This document shows, in pieces, positions 14,553 through 16,973 of a stretch of 16,973 bases of DNA (position 1 is its first letter; the number at the start of each line of letters is the position of its first letter). The notes beneath the pieces are model-generated. The model made no database searches, was not told the origin of the DNA, and saw only the letters and a list, made by a program, of their open reading frames with translations. Location of the stretch: contig JAJYZU010000010.1 of NCBI GenBank assembly GCA_021799755.1, positions 1 through 16,973 on the forward strand. The letters are read 5' to 3'. Source of the DNA: Thermoplasmata archaeon (GTDB taxonomy: Archaea > Thermoplasmatota > Thermoplasmata > Thermoplasmatales > Thermoplasmataceae). The translations under genes and the position numbers were made by a program.

Positions 14553-15481
14553 GTTTTCTGAACAACTTCGATTATGGACCTAGGACCAGCCTTTATTTTT
14601 AATCTGCCGGCAATTTCCGTTATACTGCCTTCAGCAAGCTTCGTCTTCCCGGACACAGTAAGGTTTCCCTTGGTCACTCTCATTATGCCGCCTTCATGTT
14701 CCATCTCCAGTGTTTCACCGGCATAGATATCGTAAGTACAGAAAGTGAAGCTCTTACCAGAGAAATTTGTTTTCAAATTGCCCCAAAGCATATCAACCCT
14801 CCCCTCGTAATAATTTCTGGCAGTCTCCAGGTCCTTGTCACTGTCAATTCCTATCCAGAAAGAATCGTCATGGAAGATCCCGGCAAGCCCTTTCTCGGCC
14901 AGAAGGGGGAAAACGGTTGTTTCAATTTCCTTTTCCTCATACTCCTTCAAAAAGTAAGGGTACACATCTTTCTTAATGTAGTATAATCCAGAATTTATGA
15001 GTGTTTCAAGCAGAGGCTTCTCCCTGAAGCCGGTAATGCGGTTACCGCTTGTTTCGATAATACCATAAGGGCTCCTCATTCTCGTGGCTTGAATTACAAG
15101 GGAATAGTTGGAGGTCTCAGAGAACTTGATGAACTCATTTATGTCTATATCAGAAACGGTATCCCCGTTTCTCATGATTACATCACTGTCACCTGCGACG
15201 CCTATGAGATTTCTCAAGGAGAACAGTTTACCAAGTGGCTTTTCTTCAGGCAGATACACAAGTTTAATTCCGTTCCACTCTTTTCCATATCTCTCCTCGA
15301 TGACGCTGCCCAGGTAGCTGGTTAGAACATATACCACATTTATACCCGCTCTCTGAAAGTCCAGCAGTTGCCTGTCCATTATGGTGTAATTTTTGCTTAT
15401 CTCTATCAATGCTTTGGGTATCTTGTCTGTCAAAGGCCTGAGCCTCTTGCCAAACCCCCCGGCAAGTATAGCGCCTATCAT
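14549..15481 (-). CDS. Sugar-phosphate nucleotidyltransferase with cupin-like C-terminal domain
   Basis: Makes a nucleotide sugar from NTP and a sugar-1-phosphate. Residues 1-225 form the nucleotidyltransferase: the signature A-G-G-F-G-K-R-L-R-P-L-T (7-18) followed by P-K23, N105-G-D107 for metal and sugar binding, E-K-P at 154-156, and N163-S-G-L-Y. Residues about 240-310 resemble a small cupin barrel (G-E-T-L-E-M-E-H-E near 255-263, V-x-x-G-x-L-x-V, then I-K-A-G-P near the end), like the tail of type II mannose-1-phosphate guanylyltransferases but shorter and with few metal-binding histidines. Sugar and base are not predictable. The frame is open to 15667, but the enzyme starts at ATG 15481, which has a TATA box centred 27 bp upstream. 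Likely role: glycan or glycolipid synthesis. Confidence 0.88.
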   Translation of the reverse strand: MIGAILAGGFGKRLRPLTDKIPKALIEISKNYTIMDRQLLDFQRAGINVVYVLTSYLGSVIEERYGKEWNGIKLVYLPEEKPLGKLFSLRNLIGVAGDSDVIMRNGDTVSDIDINEFIKFSETSNYSLVIQATRMRSPYGIIETSGNRITGFREKPLLETLINSGLYYIKKDVYPYFLKEYEEKEIETTVFPLLAEKGLAGIFHDDSFWIGIDSDKDLETARNYYEGRVDMLWGNLKTNFSGKSFTFCTYDIYAGETLEMEHEGGIMRVTKGNLTVSGKTKLAEGSITEIAGRLKIKAGPRSIIEVVQKT

Positions 15482-15503
15482 TGAAATAGAGTATTTGCAG
15501 CAG

Positions 15504-15513
15504 TAATAATATC
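15504..15513 (-). promoter_or_regulatory. TATA box of the nucleotidyltransferase gene
   Basis: GATATTATTA on the minus strand is centred 27 bp before the ATG at 15481, consistent with a leaderless transcript. It supports the short start and makes the upstream extension of the frame (to 15667) non-coding. The 178-bp gap to the divergent gene holds this box, the opposing promoter near 15630 and an inverted repeat; nothing else is seen. Confidence 0.55.
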
Positions 15514-15626
15514 TTATCCCTAATGGCTGGAAATAATAATCATATGGTAGAGGAAAGAGACCGTGAGGATGCTTTCGGAAGCATAGAATCATGAATATCA
15601 GTGAGCGGTGAAAGTGGAGCGATAGG

Positions 15627-15634
15627 TATAAAAA
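15627..15634 (+). promoter_or_regulatory. TATA box of the unknown gene at 15660
   Basis: TATAAAAA is centred about 30 bp before the ATG at 15660 and is a near-consensus archaeal box. Transcription would begin within a few bases of the start codon. Confidence 0.6.
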
Positions 15635-15639
15635 TGGCC

Positions 15640-15658
15640 TTGCATAGCATGTATGCAA
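15640..15658 (+). repeat. 7-bp inverted repeat between TATA box and start codon
   Basis: TTGCATA (15640-15646) and TATGCAA (15652-15658) are exact reverse complements around the spacer GCATG. The repeat ends one base before the ATG at 15660 and covers the expected transcription start, a usual place for an archaeal repressor site. No cognate regulator is identified. Confidence 0.55.
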
Positions 15659-15659
15659 A

Positions 15660-16082
15660 ATGATCAAATCACCGGAAAAAATAGCAATGGAAATATGGAC
15701 ATCCCTAGGAAACAGGAAATTTCCGGAAAGTTACTTGAGGGACGGCGAGGGAGCGAGAGAGGTCTCACTTGCTGTCGCAGATGAGGTGATAATGTTCAGA
15801 GAGAATGAATTTGTGGAAGTGATGATTGGCACGGAGAGATACTATTTTCTGAAGGCAGATGAGGCAAAATTCATATTCTATTCGGCAAAGAGCGGAGCGA
15901 ATCGTACAACCGTACCGGACGATGACGAGATGAAACGCTGCATACGGGAGTTCGAGGAAGACCTGGACCGGTGGTCCAAGGCATTGAGGAATGCTGCAAA
16001 AGAAAACGATCTAAAGCCAGCCGACTATCCATTCCTGATAAGATCATTTGAGGAAATATCCGGAATTAAAGGACTTCTTTGA
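15660..16082 (+). CDS. Protein of unknown function, 140 residues
   Basis: I do not recognise the family. The protein is small, soluble and acidic. The N-terminal part has a short helix, then alternating hydrophobic stretches (about 34-75: V-S-L-A-V-A, V-I-M-F, F-V-E-V-M-I, Y-Y-F-L, K-F-I-F-Y) that suggest a beta sheet. The C-terminal half (about 87-135) looks helical and charged, with D-D-D-E-M-K and E-E-D-L-D-R-W. It has one cysteine (in K-R-C-I) and no visible metal, nucleotide-binding or membrane motif. The ATG is well supported by TATAAAAA about 30 bp upstream. It precedes an Nre repair gene that has its own TATA-like box, so the two need not be one operon. Codon use and base composition look like those of the neighbours, so it appears to be a real gene. 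Confidence 0.75.
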   Translation: MIKSPEKIAMEIWTSLGNRKFPESYLRDGEGAREVSLAVADEVIMFRENEFVEVMIGTERYYFLKADEAKFIFYSAKSGANRTTVPDDDEMKRCIREFEEDLDRWSKALRNAAKENDLKPADYPFLIRSFEEISGIKGLL

Positions 16083-16094
16083 GATTAAGGCAAT

Positions 16095-16103
16095 TTTCAT
16101 ATA
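16095..16103 (+). promoter_or_regulatory. TATA-like box of the Nre gene
   Basis: TTTCATATA is centred about 29 bp before the ATG at 16129, in the 46-bp gap after the 140-residue gene. It suggests a separate, nearly leaderless transcript. Confidence 0.45.
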
Positions 16104-16128
16104 CCCGTAATGTGATAGATAAGAAATT

Positions 16129-16973
16129 ATGGAATTCAGAACAACAATGAAAATTCCCCCAACGCTGTGTGTGAAGTGCAGGGGGGCTAAAATGCTGTGC
16201 GGGCTTAGCTACTGCCCTGTTTCCATAGGAAACCTGATAAGACCTAAATTCGATGCAATCAAGGGAAGAGAGCTTAACGGTTCTTCACCGCCCAGTGTAT
16301 TCATTGGCAGGTTCGGTTATCCGAAAGTAACTATATATCCTTCCACACCACCTGTCCACGGAGACACTTCTATATATGAAAATCCTGCTTTGTGGCTGAA
16401 CATGGATCTGGAGGAATTCCTTTCAATGAGGCTGTCCATAATGAGGGGAGGGAGGAATATCTCGGTGAAAACTGCATCCAATCCGGATGATTTTCTCCAA
16501 AGCATTCAGCTGGTCGGGCTATCCGCTAAACCCACGGAGGTTGAGATGGTGATGGATCGTTCATTCGACGGAAAGGATGTCGTTCTCTCGGAATATTCTC
16601 CGCCAATGGGGCCCTCTGCTCCCCTGAGCAAGATCAGGATCGGAAACGCTAAACTTGACAACGTGGTGGAGAGGGTATATGGAGACACAGATCTAAGGAG
16701 CAACGAGGCCATGAAAGTCCTCTACGGTTCAGGCGTTGATGTGTCGAGAATAGCCAGAATACTGAGCCTTGGTGCACTTGGCAAGGAAAAAGACAGGAAA
16801 ATGGTGCCAACAAGATGGTCCATCACAGCGGCAGACAAGAATCTTTCAGACCAGATTCTTGTCGGGGTAAAGAGGATGCCGCTGGTTAATGAATTCTGGC
16901 TTTACACAAGAAAAGTCAGCGGGAACCTCTTTACAGCGATCATTTCTCCCAGGCAATGGCTTTTTGAATGGGG
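16129..16973 (+). CDS. nreA: Archaeal Nre-type DNA repair protein (3' end outside window)
   Basis: N-terminal 281 residues of an Nre family protein; the gene continues beyond the window. The start has the family's four-cysteine zinc-finger-like motif, C-V-K-C-R-G followed by L-C-G and Y-C-P-V (about residues 14-30). Next comes the conserved block G-R-F-G-Y-P-K-V (about 60-67), then G-D-T-S, and R-x-x-I-M-R-G (about 102-108). Archaeal Nre proteins take part in DNA damage repair and bind the sliding clamp PCNA through a motif near the C-terminus, which cannot be checked here. An in-frame TAA at 16120-16122 fixes the ATG at 16129 as the first start. It is probably cytoplasmic, with its own promoter just upstream. 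Confidence 0.9.
   Translation, partial: MEFRTTMKIPPTLCVKCRGAKMLCGLSYCPVSIGNLIRPKFDAIKGRELNGSSPPSVFIGRFGYPKVTIYPSTPPVHGDTSIYENPALWLNMDLEEFLSMRLSIMRGGRNISVKTASNPDDFLQSIQLVGLSAKPTEVEMVMDRSFDGKDVVLSEYSPPMGPSAPLSKIRIGNAKLDNVVERVYGDTDLRSNEAMKVLYGSGVDVSRIARILSLGALGKEKDRKMVPTRWSITAADKNLSDQILVGVKRMPLVNEFWLYTRKVSGNLFTAIISPRQWLFEW

Noticed and set aside
15482..15667. N-terminal extension of the nucleotidyltransferase by 62 residues
   Set aside because: The extension is rich in Y, H, F and C, precedes the enzyme's normal first strand, contains the gene's own TATA box and overlaps the start of the divergent gene.

Overview
The window reads as chromosomal DNA of a heterotrophic, probably aerobic archaeon of the Thermoplasmatales type. 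The protein families point that way: a 2-oxoacid dehydrogenase complex next to a PduO-type cobalamin adenosyltransferase (a neighbourhood I recall from Thermoplasma), a two-domain archaeal protein disulfide oxidoreductase, a free-standing AlaX editing protein, a 3-hydroxyacyl-CoA dehydrogenase/enoyl-CoA hydratase fusion and an archaeal Nre repair protein. Promoters are archaeal: A/T-rich TATA-like boxes lie about 23-31 bp before many start codons, which suggests largely leaderless first genes, while internal operon genes carry Shine-Dalgarno sites of the GGAGG/GGTGA type. GTG and TTG starts are common. Base composition looks mid-40s % GC by eye. The exact genus cannot be fixed from this.

Layout: (1) 1-6117, plus strand: one tight operon lipA - E1alpha - E1beta - E2 - E3 - lipB, with overlapping or nearly touching genes. 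It encodes a whole 2-oxoacid dehydrogenase complex, with motifs closest to the branched-chain type, bracketed by the two enzymes that make its lipoyl cofactor in place. (2) 6031-7810, minus strand: an MFS transporter followed by cobalamin adenosyltransferase; the latter converges on lipB and overlaps it by 87 bp. (3) 7868-8590, minus strand: AlaX, divergent from (4) 8736-9395, plus strand: protein disulfide oxidoreductase. (5) 9441-11777, plus strand: a stand-alone SCP2 lipid carrier and, 6 bp later, the dehydrogenase/hydratase fusion of beta-oxidation. (6) 11806-14005, minus strand: an aquaporin-like channel with an unusual pore, and an MFS transporter resembling the phosphate/sugar symporters. 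(7) 14152-15481, minus strand: a small winged-helix-like protein of unknown function downstream of a sugar-phosphate nucleotidyltransferase with a cupin-like tail. (8) 15660-16973, plus strand: an unknown 140-residue protein and the start of an Nre repair gene that runs off the window.

How the parts may fit together: E1/E2/E3 turn branched-chain 2-oxoacids (and perhaps pyruvate) into acyl-CoA. LipB attaches an octanoyl group to the E2 lysine and LipA inserts the sulfurs. Archaea generally lack the bacterial acyl-carrier-protein fatty acid synthase, so the octanoyl donor for LipB is an open question; the SCP2 carrier and the dehydrogenase/hydratase fusion 3.4 kb downstream are candidates for the source or handling of medium-chain acyl-CoA. 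Adenosylcobalamin from the PduO-type enzyme would suit methylmalonyl-CoA mutase, which works downstream of branched-chain oxidation.

The most interesting non-coding signals are three inverted repeats placed on promoters: 7-36 around the TATA box of the lipA operon, 9425-9447 over the SCP2 start codon, and 15640-15658 between TATA and start of the unknown gene. I found no tRNA, rRNA, CRISPR array, insertion sequence or riboswitch. No gap between genes exceeds about 180 bp, so there is no long unexplained stretch. I did not find a defence system or other clearly new multi-gene system.
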